DNA from: Allopusillimonas ginsengisoli
GTDB lineage: Bacteria; Pseudomonadota; Gammaproteobacteria; Burkholderiales; Burkholderiaceae_B
Assembly (NCBI GenBank): GCA_005239165.1
Contig: RAPG01000005.1
Coordinates: 186,001 to 250,000, forward strand
Direction: 5' to 3'
DNA: 64,000 nucleotides
A model generated the notes under the pieces. The model was not told the DNA's origin and did not search any database. It saw only the letters and a list, made by a program, of their open reading frames with translations. Positions 48,115 to 57,118 of this stretch are shown here, piece by piece. Each line of letters begins with the position of its first letter. The stretch's first letter is position 1. The position numbers and the translations under genes were made by a program.

Positions 48115-48615
48115 ATGAAGCGGCGAGATTTTCTGCGTCAAGCCATGATGGCCTCTATCGGGGCCTCTGGTGTGCTGGTGCCCATGCTGACTGCGCATGC
48201 GGCGGCCGATCCGTTCTATGCCCAAGCTTTCCCTGACCTGAAGGGACAAGAGCACGACTTTACTCAGTTTCTGGGTAAACCCGTAGTGCTCAATTTTTGG
48301 GCAACATGGTGTCCGCCATGCGTTAAAGAGATGCCTGACCTTGACGCCCTGCACACTGCTCACAACGACATACAGTTTGTGGGTGTGGCGGTTGATACTG
48401 CATCTAATGTACGCAAGTTCGGCGAGAAAGTGCAGGTGGGCTACCCGATTCTGGTTGCGGGGCATGGCGGCATCAAACTGATGCGTCAGCTGGGCAACAA
48501 GCAGGGTGGCTTGCCTTTTACGGTAGTATTTGATGCCAAAGGCAACGTAATCAAGCGTATTCTTGGCCAGATAGATCCTGACGAGCTTGAACAGTACATC
48601 CAAGGCCTGGCCTGA
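48115..48615 (+). CDS. TlpA/ResA-like thiol-disulfide oxidoreductase with Tat signal
   Basis: 166 residues from the ATG giving MKRRDFLRQAMM, a twin-arginine signal followed by a hydrophobic stretch and AHAA cleavage site. The thioredoxin-like domain has VVLNFWATWCPPCVKEMPDL with a CPPC active site, and GLPFTVVFDAKG with the cis-Pro. It is expected in the periplasm, reducing disulfides, perhaps in cytochrome c maturation. The frame is open upstream to 47785 through the tandem repeat, but that part would precede the signal. An ATG at 48076 is an alternative start; neither has a strong ribosome site. Confidence 0.87.
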   Translation: MKRRDFLRQAMMASIGASGVLVPMLTAHAAADPFYAQAFPDLKGQEHDFTQFLGKPVVLNFWATWCPPCVKEMPDLDALHTAHNDIQFVGVAVDTASNVRKFGEKVQVGYPILVAGHGGIKLMRQLGNKQGGLPFTVVFDAKGNVIKRILGQIDPDELEQYIQGLA

Positions 48616-48784
48616 TGACGCTGCCGGGCGCTGGCCTGGCTACTGCATCGAGCACCCTGCACACTAAAATGCCAGGGCAGAATCGGGCTGTTTCTTTTTG
48701 TGTTGCGCTGCAATGTGTGTGTTTTTATAGACAAATACGACTATTTGGCGTAAAAAGACGGTCACTCATGTTTGAATATTGGTA

Positions 48785-49219
48785 ATGGCGCAACGAATCC
48801 TGGTCTTGCATGGCCCCAACCTTAATCTGCTCGGCACCCGAGAGCCGGGTATCTATGGGCGGCAGACTCTGGCTGACATCAACCAGCGCCTGGAGCAACT
48901 GGCCGCGGCGCAAAACGCTCACTGCAGTGCATTTCAAAGCAATCACGAGGGTGAGATCATTGATCGCATCCAGGCCGCCGCGCTAGACTCCACCGATTTC
49001 ATCATTATCAACGCTGCGGCGTATACACACACCAGTGTTGCGCTGCCAGATGCGCTTGCTGCTGTCGATATTCCATTTATCGAAGTACATTTGTCCAACG
49101 TATACAAGCGGGAAGCCTTCCGCCATCACTCCTTTCTTTCCGCCACGGCGCAAGGTGTGATAGCCGGGCTGGGTCCGTTCGGCTACGAAGCCGCCCTGCA
49201 GCACGCGTTGGCCAACTAG
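48785..49219 (+). CDS. aroQ: Type II 3-dehydroquinate dehydratase
   Basis: 144 residues. It dehydrates 3-dehydroquinate in the shikimate pathway. [17 protein letters not shown] supplies the catalytic Asn/Arg/Tyr loop, [12 protein letters not shown] and [17 protein letters not shown] bind substrate, and [17 protein letters not shown] completes the site. Upstream of accB-accC, a widespread order. Confidence 0.96.
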   Translation: MAQRILVLHGPNLNLLGTREPGIYGRQTLADINQRLEQLAAAQNAHCSAFQSNHEGEIIDRIQAAALDSTDFIIINAAAYTHTSVALPDALAAVDIPFIEVHLSNVYKREAFRHHSFLSATAQGVIAGLGPFGYEAALQHALAN

Positions 49220-49304
49220 GCGCGAAAGAGCCCGTCACTTAATATACTTAACGATTAACGTTAACTCTGCGGTCTGGTCGCGGAGTTGTTCACCGGAAGC
49301 TGGT

Positions 49305-49748
49305 ATGGACTTACGAAAACTTAAAACCCTAATAGACCTTGTATCAGATTCGGGCATTGCCGAACTTGAAATTACCGAGGGCGACGGTAAAGTGCGCATC
49401 GTCAAATTTTCGCAAAGCGTGCAACCTGTGGCCGTGACCGAATCGGCATCGGCAGCTGCCACGGCTGCAGCAACCGCTGCGGCGGCCGTGCCTGCCGAGC
49501 CTGCTGCTCCGACGGGCCATTCTGTCAAGGCTCCTATGGTTGGTACGTTTTATCGCTCGCCCAACCCCGGTGCGTCGCCATTTGTCGAAGTAGGGCAGTC
49601 GGTGAAAGAAGGCGATGCCTTGTGTATTATCGAAGCCATGAAGCTGCTCAACGAAATCGAGGCCGACAAGTCGGGTGTCATCAAGGAAATTCTGGTCGAA
49701 AACGGCGAACCCGTCGAGTACGGTCAACCCTTGTTTGTTATTGGCTGA
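49305..49748 (+). CDS. accB: Biotin carboxyl carrier protein of acetyl-CoA carboxylase
   Basis: 147 residues. The N-terminal [20 protein letters not shown] is followed by a flexible Ala/Pro linker (about 48-70) and the biotinyl domain. The biotin attaches to Lys113 in [14 protein letters not shown], and the thumb is [13 protein letters not shown]. It forms the carboxylase with AccC, whose gene starts 3 bp later. Confidence 0.97.
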   Translation: MDLRKLKTLIDLVSDSGIAELEITEGDGKVRIVKFSQSVQPVAVTESASAAATAAATAAAAVPAEPAAPTGHSVKAPMVGTFYRSPNPGASPFVEVGQSVKEGDALCIIEAMKLLNEIEADKSGVIKEILVENGEPVEYGQPLFVIG

Positions 49749-49751
49749 TCC

Positions 49752-51098
49752 ATGTTTGAAAAAATCCTCATTGCCAATCGGGGCGAGATCGCTCTTCGCA
49801 TCCAGCGCGCCTGCCGCGAGCTGGGTATCAAGACGGTAGTCGTGCACTCTGAGGCTGATCGCGATGCGAAATATGTGCGCCTCGCTGACGAGTCTGTGTG
49901 TATTGGGCCTGCCCAGCCTCGTGACAGCTACCTCAATATGCCTGCCATCATCTCGGCAGCCGAAGTCACCGACGCCGAGGCCATCCATCCTGGCTACGGT
50001 TTTCTTGCCGAAAATGCCGACTTTGCCGAACGTGTAGAAAAAAGCGGCTTTGCCTTTATTGGGCCGCGTCCCGAAACCATACGTCTTATGGGCGACAAGG
50101 TTTGTGCCAAGCACGCCATGATCGAAGCCTCGGTGCCGGTGGTGCCTGGCTCTGAGGGCGCATTGCCTGATGATCCCGAAGAAATCGTGCGCATTGCGCG
50201 AGACGTTGGCTACCCGGTCATCATCAAGGCATCGGGCGGTGGTGGCGGGCGCGGCATGCGCGTTGTCTACACTGAAGCCGCACTGCTTACTGCCGTAGCC
50301 ATGACGCGTAATGAAGCAGGTTCGGCGTTCAACAACCCCGAAGTCTATCTTGAGAAATTTCTCGAGAACCCGCGACACATTGAAATCCAGGTGCTGGCCG
50401 ATGGCGGGCGTAACGCAATCTGGCTGGGCGAGCGTGACTGCTCCATGCAACGCCGCCACCAGAAAGTGATCGAAGAGGCGCCAGCGCCGGGTATTCCGCG
50501 TCGGCTCATCGAACGCATCGGCGAGCGCTGTGCCGAAGCGTGCCGCAAAATGAAATACCGCGGTGCTGGCACGTTTGAGTTTTTGTTTGAAAACGGTGAG
50601 TTCTATTTCATCGAAATGAACACCCGCATCCAGGTCGAGCACACGGTCACTGAAATGATTACCGGCATTGACCTTGTCCAGCAGCAAATCCTCATCGCCG
50701 CAGGTGAAAAATTCACATTGCGCCAGCGCGATGTCGTGCTCAAAGGCCATGCGATCGAGTGCCGCATCAATGCCGAAGACCCGTTCAAGTTTACGCCCAG
50801 CCCTGGCCGCATCACAGCCTGGCATACGCCGGGTGGTCCAGGGGTACGCTTAGAGTCACACGTCTTCAGTGGCTATACGGTTCCACCGTACTATGATTCC
50901 ATGATTGCCAAGCTCATCACCTATGGCGATACACGCTCCCAGGCCATAGTCCGCATGGAGATCGCGCTGTCAGAAATGATCGTGGAAGGTGTGCAAACCA
51001 ATATCGCGCTGCACCGTGAGTTGCTGCAGGATGCCCGTTTCAGGGAAGGCGGAACCAGTATTCATTATCTCGAACAGAAACTGTCGCAGCGGCCCTGA
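49752..51098 (+). CDS. accC: Biotin carboxylase subunit of acetyl-CoA carboxylase
   Basis: 448 residues. It carboxylates biotin on AccB using ATP and bicarbonate. It begins [20 protein letters not shown], with an ATP-grasp loop [14 protein letters not shown] near residue 159 and catalytic region [20 protein letters not shown] then EHTVTEMI. A hairpin at 51121-51145 follows, so prmA may be only partly co-transcribed. Confidence 0.98.
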   Translation: MFEKILIANRGEIALRIQRACRELGIKTVVVHSEADRDAKYVRLADESVCIGPAQPRDSYLNMPAIISAAEVTDAEAIHPGYGFLAENADFAERVEKSGFAFIGPRPETIRLMGDKVCAKHAMIEASVPVVPGSEGALPDDPEEIVRIARDVGYPVIIKASGGGGGRGMRVVYTEAALLTAVAMTRNEAGSAFNNPEVYLEKFLENPRHIEIQVLADGGRNAIWLGERDCSMQRRHQKVIEEAPAPGIPRRLIERIGERCAEACRKMKYRGAGTFEFLFENGEFYFIEMNTRIQVEHTVTEMITGIDLVQQQILIAAGEKFTLRQRDVVLKGHAIECRINAEDPFKFTPSPGRITAWHTPGGPGVRLESHVFSGYTVPPYYDSMIAKLITYGDTRSQAIVRMEIALSEMIVEGVQTNIALHRELLQDARFREGGTSIHYLEQKLSQRP

Positions 51099-51120
51099 TA
51101 AGCCGCCGTCGCCAGCATAA

Positions 51121-51145
51121 AAACGGGGGCCTTGCCCCTGTTTTA
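51121..51145 (+). terminator. Rho-independent-like terminator after accC
   Basis: AAAACGGGGGC (51121-51131) pairs with GCCCCTGTTTT (51135-51145) with one G-T pair and a 3-nt loop; the T-run forms the right arm. Confidence 0.75.
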
Positions 51146-51160
51146 TTAACGGAATCTACG

Positions 51161-52087
51161 ATGCGAGAACTTGTGCTCCTGTGCCCCGAAGAGCGGGCTG
51201 AAGCGCTTTCCGATGCCCTGCTTGAAGCTGGCATGCTGTCAGTTTCGGTAGAAGATGCCGACAGCAACACCGAAGCCGAGCGCGCTTTGTTTGGTGAGCC
51301 CGGGCTTGAGCCTGACGTGCAGGCCTGGCACCGAAACCGTGTGGTAGCGTTAATGCCTGACGGCCTCGATCCTGCTCAAGTCATTGAGGTAGTGCGCGAG
51401 GCCGGCCTGGGTGACTATGGTGACGGCGAGTGGCTACTGCGCGACGTGCCTGATGAAGACTGGGTCAGGCTGACGCAGTCGCAGTTTCCGCCCATACAGG
51501 TGGCAGGCAGGATCTGGATCGTGCCCAGCTGGCACCGTAACAGCCCTGACGTACCGCCAGTCAGCAACGCCGCAGGCGCTGACGAAGCTCTGCACATCGA
51601 GCTTGATCCGGGGCTGGCATTTGGCACCGGCAGCCACCCCACCACCCATCTGTGTCTGGCCTGGCTTGAGCGACACATCAAAGGGCACGAGACCGTACTC
51701 GACTACGGCTGCGGTTCGGGCATTTTGGCCATTGCGGCAAAAATGCTCGGGGCTGCAAGCATAACTGCCGTAGACATTGATGAGCAGGCGGTGCAGTCTA
51801 CCCGCCAAAACGCCAGCATTAACGGCGTGCAGTTGCAGGCCATGCTTCCTGACGCTTTGGCCGAAGGCCAGTTTCAGATTGTGGTGGCCAATATATTGTC
51901 CAATCCCCTTAAAGTGCTTGCGCCCATGCTGGCCAATCGAGTGGCACCCGGGGGGCACCTCGCCCTGTCCGGCGTGCTTGAGCGTCAGGCGGATGAGGTT
52001 GCCCTGGCCTATGCGCCCTGGCTCAAGCTTGAAGTGTGGCAAGAGCGAGAAGGCTGGGTTTGCCTGCACGGCCAGCGCGTACACTGA
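51161..52087 (+). CDS. prmA: Ribosomal protein L11 methyltransferase
   Basis: 308 residues. PrmA trimethylates L11 with S-adenosylmethionine. The N-terminal substrate domain covers about 1-100 and the methyltransferase follows, with DPGLAFGTGSHPTTHLCL, the SAM loop VLDYGCGSGILAIAA and NILSNPLKVLAP in place of the usual NIL-NPL. Start ATG lies 15 bp after the hairpin end. Confidence 0.96.
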   Translation: MRELVLLCPEERAEALSDALLEAGMLSVSVEDADSNTEAERALFGEPGLEPDVQAWHRNRVVALMPDGLDPAQVIEVVREAGLGDYGDGEWLLRDVPDEDWVRLTQSQFPPIQVAGRIWIVPSWHRNSPDVPPVSNAAGADEALHIELDPGLAFGTGSHPTTHLCLAWLERHIKGHETVLDYGCGSGILAIAAKMLGAASITAVDIDEQAVQSTRQNASINGVQLQAMLPDALAEGQFQIVVANILSNPLKVLAPMLANRVAPGGHLALSGVLERQADEVALAYAPWLKLEVWQEREGWVCLHGQRVH

Positions 52088-52111
52088 AACCAGCCTCTAT
52101 ACTTGTCGCTT

Positions 52112-53623
52112 ATGGACCTGACCACGCGTTGCCCTCATTGCGGAACAACCTTTCCTGCCAGCCTTGAACAACTCCTGTTGCGCAAAGGGTATATCCGCTG
52201 CATTAACTGCGCCAACATTTTTGATGGCTATGAAGCCGTTGTGTCCGGCGATCCCGCCGCGCACGCTGCGTCGCCTCAGAAGGCTGAACCCTCTGTTCAG
52301 CAGTATGAGCCGTTTACGCGCCACATCAGCGCTGCCAGTACAGCGCCTGATGTCGATACGGGTACAACGCCCAGGGCTGTTCCCCAGCCTTCGGTATCGC
52401 CGCGCGACCCGGCCTCTTTGCAGTCTGCTTCACAGCACGACACTCCAGCGGCAAAGTCAGAGTCAGGGCCAAGGCCCGAGCCAAGGCAAGAGCCAAGGCA
52501 AGAGCCAGCGCAAGAGCCAGCGCCCGCTACGTCGCATACCATCTCCGCCGCCGCCAGTACTGCCGCAGTTGCAGGGCACGGACCATCCTTCAGCATTTCA
52601 GCAGTCCCCCCTCATGCTGACGCTAACCGCGACGGCAGTGATGCTGCCAGTTCAGGCTTCAGCATTGATGGTGCCGTACGACGCCGATCTGATCAGCGCG
52701 TAAGCACGCCACAACGCGACATTAGCCATCAGCCTGAGGCCGGGGCTGCCCCTGCACCAGAGCAGGCGGCACCCGGGTCGCGCCAAGAGCCGGTCATTGG
52801 TGTACACAACCTGCGGCCCCAAGCCGCACAACAACCTCATTTCGTCGTATCTTCCAGGCCTGCCGCTGCAGAACCGCCGCCGGTCGTTGCATCAAGGCCG
52901 ACTGCGCACACGCCTAAGCCGGCGCCTGATGTGCGGACGCCCAGCCTGGAACAACGTCATCCTCGTGAAGTTCCGGCACCGATGTTGCCCATTCGCTCGC
53001 GTGAACCCCTTGGGGCCGATTCGTCCCATGGTGGTGTATATATTGAACCCCGCAACGCTAGAAGCAGCGATAGAGATATTGGCGCTGACATGCATGAGCG
53101 CGGAGCCGGCGGCCTGTTCGCCAGGGTCTTCTGGCGGACGCTGGTCGTCGTGGGTATCGCGGTATTGCTTGCTCAACTGGTGTATGTATACCGCGCCCAG
53201 ATCGCCAACCAGGTGCCCATACTGCGTCCCATGCTTGAAAGCGCGTGTGCATCTTTAGACTGCGATGTTCCCTATGCGCGTGAAATAAGCGCGATTTCCA
53301 TCATGGATTCAACCTTGCGTGCAGAGGCCGCCTCGACGACCGATAACGCCGAGCCGAAGTCTGTGCTGACCGACACCTTGGTTCTCTCGCTCACCTTGCG
53401 CAATACTTACCATCAGCCGCAAGAGTGGCCCACGCTGGAACTTAAGCTGCATGATTTCTCTGGTACGCTCGTGGTACGCAAAAACCTGTCGCCAGAAGAC
53501 TATCTGCCAGCTGAGGTGGCCAGCCAGCCCTTTCCGGCTGGCAGCGAAATCACCGCCCGTGTGCCTATTGTTCTTGACGGCCACAAGATCAGCGGATTCC
53601 ATCTCGACAAGTTTTTTCAGTAA
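52112..53623 (+). CDS. Zinc-ribbon and DUF3426 domain protein
   Basis: 503 residues from ATG 52112; a TTG three codons earlier is less likely. An N-terminal zinc ribbon (RCPHCGTTF and RCINCANIF, about 7-37) is followed by 300 residues of low-complexity Pro/Ala/Gln/Glu linker, with a RQEP/AQEP run near residues 130-145. One membrane helix lies near 340-360 (TLVVVGIAVLLAQLVYVY), and a DUF3426 domain occupies about 380-503, probably periplasmic. Function unknown. The order prmA-DUF3426-PfkB kinase is seen in Burkholderiales. Confidence 0.88.
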   Translation: MDLTTRCPHCGTTFPASLEQLLLRKGYIRCINCANIFDGYEAVVSGDPAAHAASPQKAEPSVQQYEPFTRHISAASTAPDVDTGTTPRAVPQPSVSPRDPASLQSASQHDTPAAKSESGPRPEPRQEPRQEPAQEPAPATSHTISAAASTAAVAGHGPSFSISAVPPHADANRDGSDAASSGFSIDGAVRRRSDQRVSTPQRDISHQPEAGAAPAPEQAAPGSRQEPVIGVHNLRPQAAQQPHFVVSSRPAAAEPPPVVASRPTAHTPKPAPDVRTPSLEQRHPREVPAPMLPIRSREPLGADSSHGGVYIEPRNARSSDRDIGADMHERGAGGLFARVFWRTLVVVGIAVLLAQLVYVYRAQIANQVPILRPMLESACASLDCDVPYAREISAISIMDSTLRAEAASTTDNAEPKSVLTDTLVLSLTLRNTYHQPQEWPTLELKLHDFSGTLVVRKNLSPEDYLPAEVASQPFPAGSEITARVPIVLDGHKISGFHLDKFFQ

Positions 53624-53631
53624 GGAAAACA

Positions 53632-54570
53632 ATGACTGACAAAGTATTGATTTGTGGTTCTATAGCCTTCGACACCATTGCCGTCTTTGAAGGCCATTTC
53701 AAAGATCATATTTTGTCCAACGGCACCCAGTCACTGAGCGTTTCGTTCTTTGTCCCAACCTTGCGTAAAGATTACGGCGGGTGTGCAGGCAATATTGCCT
53801 ACAACCTCAAGCTGCTTGGCGGCAACCCGGTGCCTGTCGGCACGGTGGGGGCTGATGCCGCCGACTATATCGCCTACATGCAAGACCTGGGCATAGATAC
53901 CAGCATGGTACGCATGCTGTCCGATATGTACACTCCTCAGTGCTTTATTACGACTGACCTCGATAACAACCAGATCGCGTCATTTCATCCGGGAGCCATG
54001 GAGCGCTCGGCCGATAATGATCTGACGGGCTGCGAGGCCGCATGGGGCATTGTGGCGCCAGATGCCAAAGACGGAATGTTCGCCCATGCGCGGCGCCTGA
54101 AGGCACAGGCAACACCTTTTGTCTTCGATCTGGGTCAGGCGATGCCGCTGTTCAATGGTGAAGACCTCAACCAGATGCTTGGTCTGGCCGACATATTTAC
54201 GGCTAATGATTACGAGGCAAGCGTGGTTGAGCAGCGCACTGGCCGCAGCATGCAAGAGATTGCCAGTACGATGCGCGCAGTTGTCGTGACGCGCGGTGCT
54301 GAGGGCGCGACGCTGTACATGGACGACACTGAAACGCATATCCAGGCAGTGACGGCCGAACAGGTTGTTGACCCCACAGGCTGCGGTGACGCGCACCGGG
54401 CAGGGTTGTTGTATGGCCTTATAAAAAACTGGAATATAGCAGATGCCTGCCGCTTGGCGAATGTGATGGGCAGTCTTAAAATTGCGTCCAAGGGGCCACA
54501 GAATCATCGTCCTGAAAAGGATGGCATTAATGCAATCCTCAACAACAATTTCGGGCTTGGCCTGATCTAG
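53632..54570 (+). CDS. PfkB-family carbohydrate/nucleoside kinase
   Basis: 312 residues. The sugar-binding part includes GGCAGNIAYNLKLLGGNPVP, and the anion hole and base are in VDPTGCGDAHRAGLLYG, where Cys replaces the commoner Ala but the Asp base is kept. It could be an adenosine kinase or ribokinase type; the substrate cannot be told. It starts 8 bp after the DUF3426 gene with AAGGA upstream. Confidence 0.87.
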   Translation: MTDKVLICGSIAFDTIAVFEGHFKDHILSNGTQSLSVSFFVPTLRKDYGGCAGNIAYNLKLLGGNPVPVGTVGADAADYIAYMQDLGIDTSMVRMLSDMYTPQCFITTDLDNNQIASFHPGAMERSADNDLTGCEAAWGIVAPDAKDGMFAHARRLKAQATPFVFDLGQAMPLFNGEDLNQMLGLADIFTANDYEASVVEQRTGRSMQEIASTMRAVVVTRGAEGATLYMDDTETHIQAVTAEQVVDPTGCGDAHRAGLLYGLIKNWNIADACRLANVMGSLKIASKGPQNHRPEKDGINAILNNNFGLGLI

Positions 54571-54703
54571 TTTGACTGATCCGATGTGGCCATAGCCTGA
54601 ATCTTGCAGCAGGTCCCCAGGGTGATGTCATCTTGTTTGCGGGCAATTTGCTAACGTATGTATATTTAGTCATCATCAGGCTAGCGACATTAAGGAGTTT
54701 TCC

Positions 54704-55204
54704 ATGAAGTCTTTCAATTTGCGCCGGCCGGGCGTGCGTCCCACCCGTATGCTTGTAATGACGGCACTGCTTGGTTCTATGGCGTTCGTCACAGGCTGCG
54801 CCAATCACAGCGCCTCATCTTCCGTATATACCTATGGTCAGGCGCAGCGTGAGCAGGTTGTTCGTGTCGGCACAGTGCAGTCAGTCCGGCCAATAACCAT
54901 ACAGCTCTCTGATACCTCCGGCGCTGGTGTACTGGCAGGGGGTGCACTGGGTGGTGTGGCCGGCAGCGCTGTAGGCGGTGGTCGCGGTAATGTGCTTGCC
55001 ACCATAGGCGGTGGGCTGCTTGGGGCGCTGGCTGGCAACGCCGTTGAAAACCAGGTCAACCGCAAAAACGGGCTTGAGATAACCGTCAGGCTTGATAATG
55101 GTGAAACCCGTGTTGTGGCACAAGAAGCTGATGTGGCAATTAGTTCGGGCCAGCGCGTGCGTCTGGTCAGCGGTAATGGTCCTACTCGCGTAGTGCCTTT
55201 TTAA
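54704..55204 (+). CDS. Glycine-zipper outer-membrane lipoprotein (SlyB/Pcp-like)
   Basis: 166 residues. Type II signal with the lipobox VTGC gives a lipid-anchored Cys near residue 31. A glycine-zipper segment follows (AGGALGGVAGSAVGGGRGN, about 77-110) and then a basic region and a small beta domain (ITVRLDNGETRVVAQEADVA). SlyB-type proteins stabilise the outer membrane under stress. AAGGAG precedes the ATG. A very strong hairpin follows. Confidence 0.9.
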   Translation: MKSFNLRRPGVRPTRMLVMTALLGSMAFVTGCANHSASSSVYTYGQAQREQVVRVGTVQSVRPITIQLSDTSGAGVLAGGALGGVAGSAVGGGRGNVLATIGGGLLGALAGNAVENQVNRKNGLEITVRLDNGETRVVAQEADVAISSGQRVRLVSGNGPTRVVPF

Positions 55205-55235
55205 AGCAAGACCGGCCGCCAGATTGGCGGCAGAT

Positions 55236-55286
55236 CACAAACAGCAAGGCCCCACCGTATTGGACGGTGGGGCCTTGCTGTTTGTG
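55236..55286. terminator. Perfect 23-bp bidirectional terminator hairpin
   Basis: Positions 55236-55258 and 55264-55286 are exact reverse complements around the 5-nt loop ATTGG. The arms begin CACAAACAGCAAGG and end TTGCTGTTTGTG. It lies between the convergent lipoprotein gene and yggT and could stop both. Confidence 0.85.
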
Positions 55287-55303
55287 AGGTTTGGCGGGGC
55301 CGG

Positions 55304-55867
55304 TTAAATGCCGAAGAGTGACAGAGTAGAACGCTGAATAAACATCATGGCCAATTGCGCTACGACAATCAGCACCAGCGGAGATAAATCTAGCCCGCCC
55401 AGATTGGGCAGTACCCGACGAATTGGGTTAAGCAACGGTGCCGTCATGGTCTGTAAGACAGGCATGACCGGCGCCAGTGGGTTAACCCACGACAGTATGG
55501 CTTGCACCAGTGTCACCCAGAGCACGACATTGAATGTCCATTTAAGCACGGTGAGCAGGGCTGCCAGCGCTGCGGGGAGCATGCTTGATGCTGGCGGCAA
55601 TTGGCCGGTACCCACTATAAAAGACAGCACCAGTAGTGCAAAGGCCGTCAGCCAGCATGTCAGCAAGGTGGGCCAGTCGACACGGTTGCCAGTGCCAAGC
55701 AGCTTGTGCAATGGAACCACCAGCCAGTCGGTAAGCCGCAGTATGGCTTGTGAGTAGGGGTTGAAGGGGTGCATGCGAATTGCAAACAGCCAGGCGCGAA
55801 TAATAAGCGCAATCCCAAACAGAGAGAAGATGAGGTTTATGAGAAATTGTAATGCGTCGCTGAGCAT
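55304..55867 (-). CDS. yggT: YggT-family membrane protein
   Basis: 187 residues with two YGGT domains, each a pair of membrane helices; the second starts ILSWVNPLAPVMPVLQTM and continues PLLNPIRRVLPNLGGLDLSP. The family is linked to osmotic and envelope functions, but its biochemical role is unclear. Single gene with the bidirectional hairpin at its 3' end. Confidence 0.9.
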   Translation of the reverse strand: MLSDALQFLINLIFSLFGIALIIRAWLFAIRMHPFNPYSQAILRLTDWLVVPLHKLLGTGNRVDWPTLLTCWLTAFALLVLSFIVGTGQLPPASSMLPAALAALLTVLKWTFNVVLWVTLVQAILSWVNPLAPVMPVLQTMTAPLLNPIRRVLPNLGGLDLSPLVLIVVAQLAMMFIQRSTLSLFGI

Positions 55868-56005
55868 GGCGGGGCCACAAGTTATGGAAACGCGTCATTG
55901 TCGCATGATGGCAGGCCAGGTAAAAGCCGCCATCATGCTGCATGCTGCCAGACGTAACCGGGCAACAGTGCTGACATAGCAAACCAGTGTTTGCCAGCCA
56001 GCCGC

Positions 56006-56032
56006 GAAAAAGCCTTGCAAGCCTGCAAGGCT
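56006..56032 (-). terminator. Rho-independent terminator of the histone H1-like gene
   Basis: On the minus strand AGCCTTGCA (56032-56024) pairs perfectly with TGCAAGGCT (56019-56011), loop GGCT, followed by Ts (56010-56007). Its place 8 bp past the corrected stop codon supports the frame-corrected gene end. Confidence 0.85.
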
Positions 56033-56039
56033 TTGCCGG

Positions 56040-56961
56040 TTAAGGACGGCCGCCGGTAGGAAAAGGCCAGGAGGCTGCCGGGTTGATGGTTTTTTGGCGT
56101 CAGGAGCAGTCGCGGCCTTTTTGTCCGCCTTGGCTTCAGCCTTGACACTGGCTTTTTTGGGTGCAGCCTTACGGGCGGGCGCTTTGGTCGCCTTGGCTTT
56201 AGTGGCAGGAGCCTTGGTTGCGGCAGGGGTTGCGCTTTTGGCTACGGCTTTACTTGCCGTTTTTTTGCCGGCGCCTTTTTTGCTGGCGCTGTCTTGGCGG
56301 CAGCCTTTTTGGCAGCGGCTTTCTTTGCGGGCGCTTTAGTTGCGGCCGTTTTTTTTGCCGGTGCTTTTTTCGCTACTGCTTTCTTGGCAACTGCTTTTTT
56401 CGCGACAACTTTTTTAGCCGTGGTTTTTTTAGCAGCAGCGCTGGTTTTTTTGGCCGGTGCGGCCTTCTTGGCAGCGACTGTCTTTTTAGCCGGTGCTTTC
56501 TTGGCTACAGACGATTTGGCTGCTGTTTTTTTGGCTGGTACTTTTTTTGCCACTGCCTTTTTGGCTACCGCTTTCTTGGCAACTGCTTTTTTCGCTACAG
56601 CGGTTGTCTTTTTTGCTGCCGAGGTTTTCTTGCCAGCTGTTGCTTTCTTGGCAGGAGTCTTGGTAGCTACAGCCTTTTTTGCCACTGCTTTTTTCGCGAC
56701 GGCTTTCTTGGCAACGGTTTTTTTAGCGACAGCTTTTTTAGCTACAGCCTTTTTGGCTACAGCCTTTTTGGCAACGGCTTTTTTGGCTGGCGCCTTTTTA
56801 GCCACTGCTTTTTTTGCAGTTGCTGTTGTCTTTTTGGCAGGTGCAGCCTTGGTTGCAGCTACCGCTTTTTTAACAGCTACTTTTTTTGCGGGTGTTTCTT
56901 TCTTGGCGGATGCAGCTTTTTTCGTTGCCGTTTTCTTGGCGGCCTTTTTGGCTGTTGCCAT
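56040..56961 (-). CDS. Histone H1-like DNA-binding protein (BpH1 type), two frameshifts as sequenced
   Basis: It starts [20 protein letters not shown] with AAGGAG upstream and is almost entirely Lys/Ala/Thr/Pro, with tandem KKAVA pentads (about residues 55-95) and [10 protein letters not shown] variants. This composition resembles the histone H1-like BpH1 proteins of Bordetella, which bind DNA non-specifically and whose length varies between strains. The uninterrupted frame stops at 56242. Adding a base at the T7 run 56260-56266 continues it as [20 protein letters not shown], and a second at T6 56090-56095 gives the ending [16 protein letters not shown]. The corrected length is about 307 residues. 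Confidence 0.85.
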
Positions 56962-57118
56962 AGTATTGCTCCTTGAGATCGAGTCGAAGAGAACGTCTAC
57001 CCATTTGATATGGCCCCCACGCAAAAGATGCGACCCATCTCAAATGGCGCAAGCGTGTAAAACACGATGTGCTTTACACGGTTAGAGTCTAACGTAAGCC
57101 TTGCCTGTATTCAAAGCA

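Noticed and set aside
49344-50825. 493-codon open frame on the minus strand
   Set aside because: It lies opposite accB-accC, whose products are certain, and its translation has no domain features; it is a mirror of codon bias.
56294-57085. Plus-strand hydrophobic frame of Phe/Leu/Ala repeats
   Set aside because: It is the complement of the Lys/Ala codons of the histone H1-like gene.
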